From: UBA6176 sp041688515
GTDB lineage: Bacteria > Verrucomicrobiota > Verrucomicrobiia > Limisphaerales > UBA9464
Reading direction: 5' to 3'
Assembly: GCA_041688515.1 (NCBI GenBank)
Contig: JBDNHZ010000148.1
Span: 1-5,772 of the forward strand
DNA: 5,772 bases
Shown here: positions 5,457 through 5,772 of the stretch, one piece after another
How positions within the stretch are numbered: position 1 is the first letter of the stretch
Layout of the letters: every line of letters begins with the position of its first letter
The notes under the pieces: model-generated
What the model was told of the DNA's origin: nothing
The model's input: the letters and a program-made list of their open reading frames with translations, nothing else
Database searches by the model: none
Translations under genes and position numbers: made by a program

Positions 5457-5772
5457 CTATCCGCGTGGCAGGTAGACCCGGGCCAATCCGAAGAGAATCA
5501 ATACCAGCAGGATGAACAATCCGATGAAGCGGTTGCGGGCACCGCGCTTCTCGTATCGCAAGGGGCGCAGGCCGTGTACTGAACCCGCCGCGAGGTACTG
5601 GACCATGCGGGGGTTGTGGGTGCTCGGACCACGGAAGTGGTGTCGCAGTCGATGCCAGATGGGGGATGGGTCGAATTTTCGGATGCCCTGCGGATTGATT
5701 CGGGCATCGGCTTGCTGGTCGGGGGTGATTCCCGATGGGGGAGGAGGGGCGACGGAGGGGGGGCGAGTGGAA
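5457..5772 (-). CDS. Unknown proline-rich protein with C-terminal membrane anchor, partial (start beyond right edge)
   Basis: A minus-strand frame is open from the right edge to a TAG at 5457-5459 and gives 104 residues without a start in the window. From the N-side it shows a Pro/Ser-rich stretch (TRPPSVAPPPPSG, residues 2-14), then a basic, aromatic region with His and Arg clusters (about 30-72). A positively charged flank (YEKRGARNR, 73-81) leads into a single clear membrane helix (FIGLFILLVLILFGLA, about 82-97) and a short tail RVYLPRG at the end. The charge distribution predicts a cytoplasmic N-side and a tail-anchored or C-terminal anchor topology. The helix with its basic flank, plus a strong leftward terminator downstream, argue that the frame is real. 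I recognise no family. The other minus-strand frame here (5498-5707) has no such features. Confidence 0.66.
   Translation of the reverse strand, partial: STRPPSVAPPPPSGITPDQQADARINPQGIRKFDPSPIWHRLRHHFRGPSTHNPRMVQYLAAGSVHGLRPLRYEKRGARNRFIGLFILLVLILFGLARVYLPRG

Noticed and set aside
5498..5707. 69-residue minus-strand frame at the right edge
   Set aside because: The overlapping minus-strand frame ending at 5457 has a clear membrane helix with basic flank and a terminator; this one has only low-complexity Ser/Thr-rich sequence.

Overview
The window is a GC-rich (about 60 % by eye), tightly packed bacterial chromosomal segment. It holds eight protein-coding genes, two of them cut by the window edges. 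Everything looks like ordinary chromosomal housekeeping or stress content; I see no transposase, integrase, phage gene, CRISPR array, tRNA or rRNA. The lineage cannot be fixed from sequence alone. The UbiE-like C-terminus, the LspA variant with Trp in its Asn-x-Gly-x-Ala-Trp motif, the zinc-ribbon protein and the secreted trypsin-like protease with a Cys-x-x-Cys...Trp-His insert together remind me of Verrucomicrobiota/PVC genomes. That is a low-confidence inference from memory of the families.

Left part (1-1721): the last 54 codons of a probable UbiE/MenG quinone-biosynthesis methyltransferase run rightward off the left edge. They overlap, tail to tail by 17 bp, a leftward M42-family metallo-aminopeptidase (149-1219). 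A 76-bp intergenic gap separates the peptidase start from a divergently transcribed small heat-shock protein (Hsp20/alpha-crystallin, 1296-1721), which is followed by a GC-rich hairpin with a short T tract.

Middle part (1833-2849): a stand-alone DEDDh 3'-5' exonuclease of the DnaQ/epsilon type ends in a perfect 10-bp inverted repeat. About 200 bp without a convincing gene follow, then a 72-residue zinc-ribbon protein with a strong ribosome binding site.

Right part (2881-5309): the zinc-ribbon gene, a secreted or periplasmic trypsin-like serine protease, lspA (lipoprotein signal peptidase) and miaA (tRNA dimethylallyltransferase) are co-directional with gaps of 31 and 27 bp and a final 4-bp ATGA overlap. 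They probably form one transcription unit. LspA acts in lipoprotein maturation at the membrane and MiaA modifies tRNA A37, so the unit mixes envelope and translation functions.

Right edge (5310-5772): the strand switches. An open reading frame on the minus strand, lacking its start in this window, ends at 5457 and encodes a proline-rich, C-terminally membrane-anchored protein of unknown function. Downstream of it, a strong hairpin followed by six T residues in the leftward direction forms a terminator whose T tract overlaps the miaA stop codon. I found no clear evidence of an undescribed biological system. The most interesting items are the Cys-x-x-Cys/Trp-His insert in the protease next to a zinc-ribbon gene, the anonymous tail-anchored protein at the right edge, and the compact convergent gene ends.
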